Positions 38,917 through 49,424 of a stretch of 64,000 nt of DNA are shown piece by piece. The stretch covers positions 107,208-171,207 of the forward strand of contig NW_013657625.1 in the NCBI RefSeq assembly GCF_000142905.1. Reading direction: 5' to 3'. The notes below the pieces were generated by a model, which saw nothing but the letters and a program-made list of their open reading frames with translations, searched no databases and was not told where the DNA came from. The stretch is from Thecamonas trahens ATCC 50062 (Eukaryota > Apusozoa > Apusomonadida > Apusomonadidae). The translations under genes and the position numbers were made by a program. Numbering within the stretch: position 1 is the first letter of the stretch; each line of letters starts with the position of its first letter.

Positions 38917-39375
38917 ATGGGTCACTCGGCTACTTCTAGCCACAAGTACAATGGTGCCGGTGGGAGGATACGGCGGAGGAGGAGGAAGCGGAAGCCGGTG
39001 GGTGGCGTCGCGGGCGGTCGGCGTGGGTCTCTGGTCGTCGGGCGGTGCGGAGCGAGTGCGCGGTCATTACGGCGGCAGAGGCTGAGTTGGAGCCAGGAAG
39101 AGCAAGAGGAGGAGGGTGACCTCTCCTCGACACTCACGCCTTCGTCTGACATTCTGGAGAAGAACGGGCGTGAGCTCGCAGGTCTTTTCCCCCCGACATT
39201 GGCTCAGCCAGGCAAGGTGCCCTTCTCGGAATTGGAACGAGCGTCCGGGCCTGTCGAGCTGGTTTCAGCCTCGGCTCTCGGCCATGGCCCGCACTCGGCT
39301 TCGACAACCGAGACAGTCACCACAGCGTCATCTACTGCGTCCAGGTCTTCAGCTTCGAGCCTGTCGTCGTCATCG

Positions 39376-39410
<35 letters not shown>

Positions 39411-41367
39411 ATCGTCGTCAGCGCCGACCCGCCGCAAGGTCCACACCTATCGCAGGGTCTCGGTCTCGTCGTCGATGGACGAGTGGGCAGAGTCGGTAAC
39501 CAACCAGAATGAGCTTCAGGTGCTGACGCGGCGGCGGGCCAAAGCCAAGACCAAAGTTGCCAAGGCCGCCAAGACATCTTCTGCCGCGCGGCGTGGCGCC
39601 AATGCGGGCGATGGGCAAGCTGCAAGCACAACTGTACCCATTGCTGTCCGCGTGGGGAGCAACTCGGACAACGTGCAGGTCATCATGCCGCAGAAGCCGG
39701 TCCGTGCCGAGTTTGAAGCCGTCGCCCGGTACCTTTCCGGACCTGGCGCGCGGAGCATCGGATCAGACTCATCGCGAAGCGTGTTCTGGCGCAAGCTCAA
39801 GTCGCGGGCCAAGCGGAAAGCGAGGCGGTCGTCAAACAACGCACTGTTTTCGACGTCTGGCCGGACGTCAAACCTTGACAACTCGACCGCATCGGTGGGC
39901 TCAGCCACTTCGGCCACCTCGGCTGCTTCGGTCGCGTCGAGCAGTGGCCTCCCGCCGACCTCGTCCCGCGAAGCGCGACTCTTGCGCAAGTTTGAAAAGA
40001 AGGTCGGCAGTGTGGCGTCGCGACGCAAGGAGAAGGCGCGACAGATGGCACGTGGCAAGCTGGCGTCGATCAAGCACAAGAAAAAGGCGAGCATCGACCC
40101 AGCAAAGTACACCATGCCGTGGGGCTCGATCCGTGACTACGACATCAACAAGCGCGCACTTGTCGGCGAGGGCTCGTACGGCCGTGTCTTCCTCGCCTCG
40201 CACAAGTCGTCAAGCGACCTCGTTGTGGCCAAGGAAATCAAGCCGGCCAAGGAGAATCCGGTGCGGCTCAAGCTCGAGGTCATGATTCTAGAGGCGCTGG
40301 CGGCGGCAGCGCTGGACAAGCCAAAAAAGCCTGGTGCCGACTGCATCGTCGGCCTCAACGACGTCGTGCGCGACACCAAGTCGGGCACCAAGTACATCAT
40401 CATGCCGCACGTCAAGTCGCGGGCGTTCCGCAACCTGGCACCGTCGCTCAGCTCGGGCTCGGGCGGGCCGCTTGCTCTCAAGCACTACCTGTTCTCGCTG
40501 GTCAAGGCGCTGGCCTTTGCGCACTCACACGGTATTGTCCACCGGGATATCAAGGGTGGCAACACACTGTACGACCCCAAGACTGGCAAGTTTGGCCTTA
40601 TCGACTGGGGCTTTGCTACCTGGTACTCGCCCAAAACCGTCCAGACCTCATTTCCGGGAACCCGCCACTTTAAGGCGCCCGAGATGTTCCTGCACTACCG
40701 CAAGTACGACTACGCCGTCGACATGTGGTCGTTCGGCGTGCTCATGGCCGCCCTCGTCACCGACCGTCCGGCCTTTTTTCCGGTCGGCCACACCTCGAGC
40801 AACTTTTCCCAGATGCTGGCAGTCGTCGCCTTTCTCGGCCTCGATGCCTACGAGGCCTGGCTCGACAAGTACTCGGTCCCCGACGACTACCTGCTCAAGT
40901 ACCATCCGGCCATCTTCCGCGAGCTCGGCTGCTCGGCCTCGCGCATCGCGTGGGCCGACCTTGTCAACGGCGCCAACCGCGCCTCGGTCTCGCCGCTCGC
41001 CCGCGATCTCATCGACCGCCTCGTCATCTTTGACCACGAGGCCCGACTCACTGCTGCCGAGGCTCTCAACCATCCGTTTTTTGACGACGTCCGCTCCAAG
41101 GGCTTCAGCTCCGGCATAACCACCGCCTCAACGCCCACCCTGGTGGCTCCGCCTTCACGTTCCTCGCGCAGGCGCTCCTCTCGCGCTGCGTCTACCCCTC
41201 TCCTCGATGTCAATGTCTCGGACGACATCCACGCGCACCCTCGTAAGCTCACCTCGATCTCGGTCTCGTCGTCCAGCTCGCGTCCGTCGTCAGCCTCTTC
41301 CTCGTCGGCATCCTCCTCCTCCTCCTCATCGTCGCCGTCGTCCTCCTCCTCGTCGTCCTCATCCTAG
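38917..41367 (+). CDS. Ser/Thr protein kinase, CK2-alpha-like, with long basic/Ser-rich N terminus
   Basis: A single exon of 816 residues, from the ATG giving MGHSATSSHKYNG; upstream in-frame sequence starts only with GTG. Residues 1-400 are Arg/Lys- and Ser-rich and include a poly-Ser tract coded by TCG/TCA repeats (39350-39420). The kinase domain (about 407-721) has GEGSYGRVF, VVAKEIK, HRDIKGGN, a DWG motif (LIDWGFA) in place of DFG, RHFKAPEMF and YDYAVDMWSFGVLMA. DWG, FKxPE and the YSVPDDYLLKYHP insert are features of casein kinase 2 alpha, but HRDIKGGN and a long activation segment differ. CK2 is constitutively active, which the DWG motif is associated with. The last 50 residues are poly-Ser. 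The substrate is unknown. Confidence 0.82.
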
Positions 41368-41628
41368 CCTGTTGCCGTGACCGTGGCTTGTCCTTCCCTT
41401 CAATTGGTGGAGAACAAACAGCCGTGCGAGCTCCAAGCAATGAAAGCGTCCCATCACTCAGCGTCCCATCACTCAGCGGACCCTCCACAGAGCCATTCCA
41501 TCGCTTCGATAAGGCATCTTTCTTTTCGGTTTTTTCGTCAACCTCAAAACCCCGCTCGCCTTTCAGCCAGCTGCTGGACCCAAAGGCATCCCCTCACAAC
41601 CACTTCACGCCCAAGGTCAAACTTGCAC
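41368..41628. other. Intergenic region with short direct repeat
   Basis: The sequence TCCCATCACTCAGCG occurs twice in tandem at about 41449-41482. The rest is the likely promoter and 5' UTR of the vWA-eEF1A gene. An open frame runs through it but lacks an ATG in good context. Confidence 0.45.
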
Positions 41629-44600
41629 ATGAGCGACATTGGAGAGCGCATTGCAGCCCTTGTCGTGCTAAAGGATGCGCTGCCGGGCTCTGTGGTGGAC
41701 GGCCAGGTGGCTGATCTGGTAGCCCTGGTGGCAGCAGGCCCGCTGGCAGCAGCAGCAGGCCACCTCAAGGCCATGTTTGATGCCGGCCTGCTGACTCAGG
41801 ACGAGCTAGTCGTCCACACTACGGCACTCATGGCAACTGCCTCGCCGCAGGCGACTGCCACGGGAGCGCACGCCTCATCGGTGCCACTTGCGGACTCGCT
41901 CGATCTGCTCATCGAGACTGGAAAGGTGCCGGATGGTACAGACGCTGCCTTTGCTGACATGGCTGCCGCGCTCAAGGCTCTGGCCGGCGTAGAGACGCTC
42001 GATGACGCCACTTGGCTGTTTCTTGCGCCAGATCGGGATGCCAAGCTTGTCACCATGGACATGGCGCTGACAGATGTATTTGTTGCACTGGGTGATGCAC
42101 TTGTGGCTGCCGCCCCGGCGGCGGCAGCAGCAGCAGCCGAGGATGCGGCTGCCGCGACGGCGTCGGCCCAGGCCCATTCGCTCCAGACGCGATCGCTCGG
42201 CCTCTCGCAGCGATCAACCAACGAGCTCGATGGTGGCGCCGCTGGCCCGTCGTCACCGCCTGCAAGCGCGCTCTCGATCGGTGGCGAGACGGCGTCGCCG
42301 GACTCGATGGCGTTTATCGGAAGTGTGGCCCTGGCGGCGCCAGGTGCGTCGGCCGACGCTCAGAAGGCCGGCGCATCGGTCAACGCGGAACTTGCAGCGC
42401 AACTTGGAGTGCCTGATCCAGGCATGCCCGGAATGGCATCGCTCCTGCTGGTGCCCGACGCGCACGACCCGAGTGCGCTCTACGCCTACATCCAGGCGCC
42501 CGTGGTTGACGACGGGGCGTCGGCGTCGAGCCAGATTGAGCACATTCACGGCGGCTCGAGCAGCGAGGAGCCTGGAACAGGTGAGCGGCTGGTCATCTCG
42601 CTCGACATCTCGTCGTCGATGAACCACGACGAGGCCGGAGTTTACCTCGCGCCAGGCTCGCCGGATCACCCCGCGTCATCGATCGCCAAGGCCCGGTCGC
42701 TGCTGCCGGATCTCATTGCCGCGTCGCTCCGGTCGGATGTCTCAGTCACAGTTGTTGTGTGGAACCACGACATTGTGCGTGAGATCGACGTGGCGGCAGC
42801 CACTTACCGCGACGCTGCAACTGGCGAGTTTCCGGAGAACCTTGCGGAGCTCGTTGCGCCGCTTGTCTCCGAGAGTGCGTTTGTGGCCGACGGCGCAACC
42901 GATACTGAGATTGCGCTCCACGCCACACTGGCGCGCGCCGGCGGCTTTGCCTCCGCTGGTACCAACAAGGTCACGGTCTGGTTCCTCACCGACGGCGAGC
43001 AGACGTACTACCACAAGAACGGCAAGGTACGGAGCATCAAGAATACGCCGCGGTTCCAGAACCCGATCGACGCCAGCGGGGTGACCCAGTACCAGCGCGA
43101 GGTGCTCGACACGGCGATGCCGAGTGTCGTGGCCATCGGCGAGCGAAAGTGCCAGCTCGAGTTTCACATTTGCCACTTTGGCGACGCTGATCCTGTCTTC
43201 CTCCGCGCACTCCGCGAGAGCGTCGACGGCCACTTTCACGCCTTTACCTCACTCGATGCTATCGCTGATGAGATGGCCATGTCTGCGGTCTCGACCTCGG
43301 GCAGCGTGGCGGTTGTCGCTGGCGCAGACTCGTTCGACATCCCCGTGGCCATCGACGCCACCGCCGGCGTATACTGCGGCCGGCGTTCGGGTGTACCGCG
43401 GTCGCTCATCGGCTTCCTCACCTCGCCGAAGAGCACGACAAAGCCGCTGACGCTCACGCTGCCAACAGGCGAGCCCGTAGCGCTTCCGTTCTTCCGGCCG
43501 ACGGTCCTCAGCGCGGCGCAGACCGATGTGCTGAGCAAGGTGCACTCGCTCGAGCCGCGGCTGCGGACAACAATGGATGAGCTCTCAGGCAATCTGTCTG
43601 CTGCTTCGCTCGACGATGCGGCGCAGGCGCTGGCATCTCTGCGGCGGGCGCGCGGCGAGCTTGTGCGCAGCGCCGTGCGGGCGTTCCGTGATGGTTCGCT
43701 TGTGTTTTCATACCTCGAGCGCGTGCTGGAGGCGGTTGGTGCCCACATCGAGGGCATGACACGGACGATCAACCAGTTTCTGCGGAGCCAGGGTGCCGAG
43801 TTTAACGCCAAGGCTGCCGAGGCGACGCAGCTGTTCTCAGCCAAGGAGCAGATGGCGATTGCGGCGTCGGTCGACTCAATGCGGGTCCGAATTGGGTCGG
43901 GCATCCGACAGCGGTGCATGGAGAAGCGGGTGGCACGGCTGGTGGCCGAGGGCGGCTCGCGGGCAGCGCGGGCGCTGGCGCGGGTGGTGACGGCGACGTG
44001 GACCCCGCTCGACGACGGCTCGGCGCTGATCTCGCTCCGCATCATGGAAGGTGGCGCCGCAACAGCAGCAAGGCGCGCGTTTCTTGCGGCATACGTGGCC
44101 AAGCATCCGAATCCCGATGCTACGAGCGTCATGGCCGCGACACGGTGGGACATTGTCGAGTGGACCGAGACGGTGAGCCACGACGTGGCGCGGTTCGCGG
44201 CGGCGGTGGCCGGGACCGGCATCGGGTCTGTGGGGAGCAACAGCGCCATTCCGCCACACCTCCGTGCGCTTTCGTCAGAGATCTCCGCCGTGTTTTCGGC
44301 GCCAGGTGTGCCGGCAGCGCGAATCGGCCCGGTCTCTGTTCCGACAGCAGCGGTGTACGATGTGAGCGGCGAGGCCGGAACCGGCACAGTGTTCACGTAC
44401 ACACCGACCGAGGTCGTGCGGACTGTGGATGTTGAGGCGGCCGTGGACAAGTACGTGGATCCGCTGTCGTGCCTCGACCTGTTTGATCTCATGAACGAGG
44501 GCTCGCTGCCGGCCGCGCTGTACACGGTAGGCTCTGTCGGCTCACCGGGCCTGCTGTACAATGCTAAGGAGTCGCTGACCGTGGAGGGCGGTGGACGGCA

Positions 44601-47451
44601 GCTGACGTCGTTTGACTACTTTCGGCTCTTCTGGCGGATGCAGCACTCGGCGGACGGATCGCGGCAGGTGCTGATGCCTGGTGCGTTTGAGCCGGCCAAC
44701 TTTGCGCTGCCGCTTGCGCCGGAGCCGATGTCGGGCGCGGTACTTGTAGCCGTGCTACCGTCCCTGGTGGGCGAGTTTGTGACCGGGACGCCGATGGCGC
44801 CGCTCTCGGGCGTTGGCGACTTTTACATTCCGTTTGTGGTGTACCACATGAAGCTTGCGCAGCCGACGACGCTCGACTTTGAGCGGATGCTTGAGGAGCT
44901 TGCCACGCTTGCGTGCTGGGTCTACAACCCGCGGACCCAGCCGCGGCCTGTGGACGCACTCGCAGTGGTACAGGGTATGGTGGACGAGGGACGCATCCGC
45001 CGGCGCGACTCGCCGGGACGGCAGCTCCCGCTCAAGGGCTTGATCTACTCGCTGATCTTCAACGATCTTCCGCTCGCGCCGCGATTCACGGCGCTCTTCA
45101 ACGAATGCCTGGTCCGGTCGGTGGGCATGCTCCTCGAGACGCCGCAGAAGGCCAAGTACCAGGTTCGCAAGGTCTCGCTTGTTCCGATCGAGGCCTGGGT
45201 CGGCGACGTGGTCTCTGCGCTAGCTCCGGTTGCTCACGCGGAGATTCCGGACATGGACGACGACGGGGTGCCTGTCCGCGCCATGGCAACGGTATCAATG
45301 CTGGCCGAGTGGATGACTCGCGCCGATGAGACCGGGTTCTCGGGCGAGGCTGTGGCATGGCTGCAGGAGCATCCGGATGCGGTGAACGTGCTAGCCGGCG
45401 CGCTCGAAGCGCTGCTCATCACCTCGGGCGATGCTGGGTTTGGCGTGGGCAAGGCCGGTCGGGATCTGCTGCGGTGGCGCAAGGTGCTGCGGCTGCTGTG
45501 CGCGTGGCATGTTGTTGCGCGCAGCTCGCTGGGCGACGCGCTGGCAGCTTATCGTGCTTTTGCGCACCCGCAGGCGACGCTTGACGAGATTGCTGCCGGC
45601 TTTGCGGACCTGGCGTTCGATGCCTCTGTCGACGGCGCACCGACAATGCTGGCGTCGGCGCTGGGGCTGACGATGGCCAGCGACGGCTCGACGATGACAG
45701 TGGTGAGCTTTGCCGACGGGGCTGTGAGCGCGAAGAGCTTTGCGCCGGCAGTCGGTAGTGAGATTGTGGACGCAGGCAGGTTCGAGGTTGTGGCGCTGGT
45801 GTGGCGGATGTTTCACACGGTGGCCTCGGCGTGGAGCTGGTCTGTGGAGAGTGCCGAGACGACGCTCTGTGGCCTCCATGATGTCGACTACGCGGTGGCG
45901 CGGGTCCTGCTCTACCCGGACACGGTGGTTTCCGCGGGGCTGACCCCGGCGCAGACGAGCGTTCTGCTGGCGGTCAAGGCGTACAAGCCTGTGTGGCACC
46001 GGTACGCGCGGTTTGTGGTGCCGCCGCCAGAGCTTCCGACGGTCCCGGGCTCGTCGACGCGGCTCAAGTCGTCCGAGGGCCAGTACTCGAATGCCGACAA
46101 GCCGCACGTGGCACTCTCGCTGATTGGTGAGATCGACTCGGGCAAGTCGACGACGGCTGGAAACCTGCTGGTGCAGTGCGGCATCGTTCCGGAGCAGAGC
46201 GTACGCAAGATCGAGCGTGAGGCTGCGGAGATCGGGCGAGGCGACTTCAAGTTTGCGTGGATTACCGACTCGCAGGCGGCTGAGCGGGCGCGCGGAGTGA
46301 CAATCGACTGCGCGTTTTGGAAGCTGGAGACGCCAGAGCGGTTCATCACGCTTGTGGATGGGCCTGGGCACCGGTCGTTTCTCAAGAACGCAGTGATGGG
46401 CATGGCGCAAGCGGACCTTGCGCTGCTCGTCGTCGACGCGTCGCCGGGTGCGTTTGAGGCGTCGATCTCGCGCGGTGGGATGGTACGCGACCACCTGACT
46501 GTGGCCAAGTCGATGTCGATGACGCGGCTGGTGGTGGCAATCAACAAGATGGACGCGGCAGGGTACGATGAGGCACGGTTTGTGGAGGTGGGTAGCGAGC
46601 TGGAGCGACTGCTCCGCAAGTCTGGCTTTTCGAAGCGGTCTGTGGCAATGGTCCCGATTGCGGCCTTTGCCGGAGTCAACCTCTGCGACGAGGCGCGCGA
46701 CGTCATGCCGTGGTACTACTCGGGCAAGTACGGGTCCGGCCCTACGCTCGTGGCGGCGCTGGACGCGGTGGCGATTCCAGTGCGCGCTGTGGAGAAGCCG
46801 TTCCGGATGGCAATTGCCGAGTCGTTCGTGGTGTCGGGCGTGGGAACAGTGGTCGGCGGGCGGGTACTGTCTGGTAAGATCGCACCAGGCGACGATCTGG
46901 TGGTGGCGCCAATTGACATGCCGACAGCAGTGCGGTCTGTCGAGATGCACCACGTGCAGCTAGCGCAGGGCGTGGCTGGCGACATTGTCGGGCTGCACCT
47001 GAAGAAGGTGGGTGTGGCGCAGGTCCCGCGCGGGTACGTGGTGGCGGCGGCCAGCAACCCGCCACGGGCTGTGACCTCGTTCCGGGCGCGTATCGTGGTT
47101 GTTGTTCGCCATCCGGGCATGATCAAGGTCGGCTTCAAGCCGACGATGCACATCCACACCGCGCAGGTCCCGGTCCGGATCACCGCCATCCACACCATCC
47201 TGGACAAGCGGACGTTCGAGGTCATCGACGACTCGCCGAGTGTGCTCAAGGCTGGGCAGGCTGCCGAGGTCACCCTCGAGCCGACCAAGCTCCTTGTGGC
47301 CGAGCCGTTTGCCGACTCGCCGGCGCTGGGCTCCTTTGTCCTCCGCGCCACGTCTTTCCTCTGCGGATCGGGCATCATCCTCGACGTGACCACTTACGAC
47401 GGACCGTCGCGAGCGGCGGCATCGTCGTCTTCATCGCGGCGGCGGCGGTGA
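41629..47451 (+). CDS. Giant fusion of a von Willebrand A-like domain and an eEF1A-type GTPase
   Basis: A single exon of 1940 residues, from ATG giving MSDIGERIAALVV. N-terminal helical and Ala-rich region (1-300). vWA-like domain (about 318-520) with a MIDAS-type DISSSMN and strands VSVTVVVWN and VTVWFLTDGEQT. A long middle region (about 530-1490) of unknown fold, with helical stretches and no recognised motif. The C terminus (about 1494-1940) is a complete eEF1A-like protein: GEIDSGKSTT (P-loop), ERARGVTID (switch I), DGPGHRSF (with catalytic His), NKMD, then beta-barrel domains 2 and 3. Normal eEF1A has GHVDSGKST and about 450-460 residues, so this is a paralogue on a large scaffold, not the housekeeping factor. 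Role unknown; ribosome or stalled-translation surveillance is a possibility by analogy with HBS1 and SKI7. Confidence 0.85.
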   Translation: MSDIGERIAALVVLKDALPGSVVDGQVADLVALVAAGPLAAAAGHLKAMFDAGLLTQDELVVHTTALMATASPQATATGAHASSVPLADSLDLLIETGKVPDGTDAAFADMAAALKALAGVETLDDATWLFLAPDRDAKLVTMDMALTDVFVALGDALVAAAPAAAAAAAEDAAAATASAQAHSLQTRSLGLSQRSTNELDGGAAGPSSPPASALSIGGETASPDSMAFIGSVALAAPGASADAQKAGASVNAELAAQLGVPDPGMPGMASLLLVPDAHDPSALYAYIQAPVVDDGASASSQIEHIHGGSSSEEPGTGERLVISLDISSSMNHDEAGVYLAPGSPDHPASSIAKARSLLPDLIAASLRSDVSVTVVVWNHDIVREIDVAAATYRDAATGEFPENLAELVAPLVSESAFVADGATDTEIALHATLARAGGFASAGTNKVTVWFLTDGEQTYYHKNGKVRSIKNTPRFQNPIDASGVTQYQREVLDTAMPSVVAIGERKCQLEFHICHFGDADPVFLRALRESVDGHFHAFTSLDAIADEMAMSAVSTSGSVAVVAGADSFDIPVAIDATAGVYCGRRSGVPRSLIGFLTSPKSTTKPLTLTLPTGEPVALPFFRPTVLSAAQTDVLSKVHSLEPRLRTTMDELSGNLSAASLDDAAQALASLRRARGELVRSAVRAFRDGSLVFSYLERVLEAVGAHIEGMTRTINQFLRSQGAEFNAKAAEATQLFSAKEQMAIAASVDSMRVRIGSGIRQRCMEKRVARLVAEGGSRAARALARVVTATWTPLDDGSALISLRIMEGGAATAARRAFLAAYVAKHPNPDATSVMAATRWDIVEWTETVSHDVARFAAAVAGTGIGSVGSNSAIPPHLRALSSEISAVFSAPGVPAARIGPVSVPTAAVYDVSGEAGTGTVFTYTPTEVVRTVDVEAAVDKYVDPLSCLDLFDLMNEGSLPAALYTVGSVGSPGLLYNAKESLTVEGGGRQLTSFDYFRLFWRMQHSADGSRQVLMPGAFEPANFALPLAPEPMSGAVLVAVLPSLVGEFVTGTPMAPLSGVGDFYIPFVVYHMKLAQPTTLDFERMLEELATLACWVYNPRTQPRPVDALAVVQGMVDEGRIRRRDSPGRQLPLKGLIYSLIFNDLPLAPRFTALFNECLVRSVGMLLETPQKAKYQVRKVSLVPIEAWVGDVVSALAPVAHAEIPDMDDDGVPVRAMATVSMLAEWMTRADETGFSGEAVAWLQEHPDAVNVLAGALEALLITSGDAGFGVGKAGRDLLRWRKVLRLLCAWHVVARSSLGDALAAYRAFAHPQATLDEIAAGFADLAFDASVDGAPTMLASALGLTMASDGSTMTVVSFADGAVSAKSFAPAVGSEIVDAGRFEVVALVWRMFHTVASAWSWSVESAETTLCGLHDVDYAVARVLLYPDTVVSAGLTPAQTSVLLAVKAYKPVWHRYARFVVPPPELPTVPGSSTRLKSSEGQYSNADKPHVALSLIGEIDSGKSTTAGNLLVQCGIVPEQSVRKIEREAAEIGRGDFKFAWITDSQAAERARGVTIDCAFWKLETPERFITLVDGPGHRSFLKNAVMGMAQADLALLVVDASPGAFEASISRGGMVRDHLTVAKSMSMTRLVVAINKMDAAGYDEARFVEVGSELERLLRKSGFSKRSVAMVPIAAFAGVNLCDEARDVMPWYYSGKYGSGPTLVAALDAVAIPVRAVEKPFRMAIAESFVVSGVGTVVGGRVLSGKIAPGDDLVVAPIDMPTAVRSVEMHHVQLAQGVAGDIVGLHLKKVGVAQVPRGYVVAAASNPPRAVTSFRARIVVVVRHPGMIKVGFKPTMHIHTAQVPVRITAIHTILDKRTFEVIDDSPSVLKAGQAAEVTLEPTKLLVAEPFADSPALGSFVLRATSFLCGSGIILDVTTYDGPSRAAASSSSSRRRR

Positions 47452-47655
47452 GTCCGGAGTCGTGGTACGGGATAAATATGAGCAAGTGGTCATGTCGAAA
47501 GGGAGTGAGCTCGAGCGTGCACCTGCCATTGCCAAAGTGGTCAGCGCCGCAGTTTACTGTTGATCGGAGCGGTGACTTGTGTCATACGAGCATTGAAGCA
47601 TTGGAGGCATTGTCTTCTCTTTCGGCGGTATTCGGTAAAGGTGCCAAAGAGCGAC
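47452..47655. other. Short intergenic region
   Basis: About 200 nt between two + strand genes, with a TATA-like ATAAATATG near 47471-47479. It presumably holds the promoter of the Ariadne gene. Confidence 0.4.
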
Positions 47656-49301
47656 ATGGCAGCCTACGATGAGTACTCCAGTAGGTTGCCAAAGGGGGGG
47701 GGGGGGGCTACACAGAAGAACTGCTGGTCGGTGGAGGCTTCGTCTTGGAACACTCGCGAGCGGTCGCTTCGGGAATGGACGGCGAGGGGTTTTGGGGAGG
47801 AGGGGGAAGAGAGGCTGGGGGCAGGGAGAGGCAGGGATGCAGGGGGGCTGACAATGGTGTGGAGGATGGGTGGTATGGGGGAGTAGGTGAGGTGGAGTTT
47901 GAGTTTGAGCTGGAGTCGGACGACGACGGGATTGGAGTGGAGGACGACGATGAGGGCGAGTACGACGAGGCGCCCGAGGTGCTGGACGCGACCCAGCTGA
48001 GTGTAAGGCAGTGGACATTCATGGCCGAGGTGGGCAACCTGCTTGCGATCTCACAGCCGCTGGCCGGGCTGCTCCTGCATCACTTTGGGTGGTCGAAAGA
48101 GCGACTTCGGGCGCGGTACTTTGAGAACACGGAGGAGGTGCTGGAGAAGGCCGGAGTCAAACTGGAGATGGTGGCCGGATACAGTGTACCGGAGGAGTGC
48201 GAGATCTGCTGCGACGATGTAGATGCGTCGACGGTGTTTGCACCCAACTGTGGGCATGCCTTCTGCAAGGGGTGCTGGCAGGACCATCTTGCGTCGCAGA
48301 TTGCGCTCGGACCGAGCTGCCTCACGACGCGGTGCATGATGACCGACTGCCCTGTAGCGCTAGACTACGCAGACGTCAAGGCGTTGGCTGCCGGCGACGA
48401 CTTTGCCAAGTACGAGAACATGTTTGTCAACTCATTTGTCGACGGCTCCAAGTCGCTGCGGTGGTGTGCAAACCCCACGTCGTGTGGACGGGCGATCTCG
48501 TACACCGGGCCGAAGGTGGGCAAGGTTGTCGAGTGCGGGTGTGGCTTTCTGATGTGCTTTTCGTGTGGCGCCGAGGGCCACGCGCCAGCCAAGTGTGCTA
48601 TGGTTCGCGAGTGGAACCTCAAGGCGGCATCCGAGGCCGAGAACACGCGGTGGATCCTGTCTAACTCAAAGCCGTGTCCCAAGTGCGGGGTCTTTATCGA
48701 GAAGAACAAGGGCTGCATGCACATGACGTGCAAGGCGCCGGGGTGCACCCACGAGTGGTGTTGGCTCTGCCGCGGGCCGTGGACAGAGCACGGGTCGGAG
48801 ACCGGCGGGTACTACAAGTGCAATCGGTACGACGAGTCTGCCGCACGCGAGGATGACCTTCAGGCCGCAGCCATCAAGTCGTCGCACGACCGCTACCTGC
48901 ACTACTTTAACCGATGGTACAACCACGGCAAGTCGAAGGAGTTTGCCTCGCAGTACGTTGTCGAGATCAAGTCGCGGATGGAGGAGTACCAGTCGACAAC
49001 CGGCTGGTCGCCCGAGTTCCTCATGGAGGCTGCTGAGCTCGTCATGGAGTGCCGGCAGGTGCTCAAGTGGACCTATGTCCTCGCCTTTAACCTCGAGTCG
49101 GACTCGGAGCGCAACCTCTTTGAGTTTCTGCAGGAGGATCTCGAGAAGAACACCGAGCGGCTCAACTCGATGACCGAATCGCCTGTCGATGAGCTCGACC
49201 CATCGCAGCTCAAGAACTACACCCGAGTCACCCGCAACTTTCTGCACAAGCTCATTCAAGGCTGCGAGTCTGGACTCACCATCGTTGCTGATGTGGAATG
49301 A
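47656..49301 (+). CDS. Ariadne-type RBR E3 ubiquitin ligase
   Basis: Two exons: 47656-47680 and 47887-49301, with a 206-nt G-rich intron (donor GTAGGT, acceptor GTAG), 479 residues. The splice gives MAAYDEYSSEVEFEFELESDD (shown only to SEVEFEFE), an acidic N terminus like that of Ariadne. Without it the protein would start in Gly-rich intron sequence. RING1 (CEICCDD...NCGHAFCKGCW), IBR (ending CFSCG--GHAPAKC) and Rcat/RING2 (CPKCGVFIEKNKGCMHMTC, with the presumed catalytic Cys about 284) are complete. The Ariadne domain (about 330-479) begins with the CNRYDE motif. This matches ARIH1, a known cullin-RING partner ligase. The RhoBTB protein at 25686 belongs to a CUL3-adaptor family, a possible functional link. 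Confidence 0.92.
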
Positions 49302-49424
49302 ACGAACAAGCGAGAGAGCACGCATAGTTTGGGAGCGGAACACAACGAGCTCGGCACAGCGGCCCTGGCCTACACTGCCTCTCGCACTCACACTCGACTC
49401 AGGCAACAACCTAACTTGGTGGCT

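Noticed and set aside
47745..47886. Gly-rich N terminus for the Ariadne protein
   Set aside because: It starts with TTG and is best explained as G-rich intron. Splicing 47680 to 47887 gives an acidic Ariadne-like N terminus.
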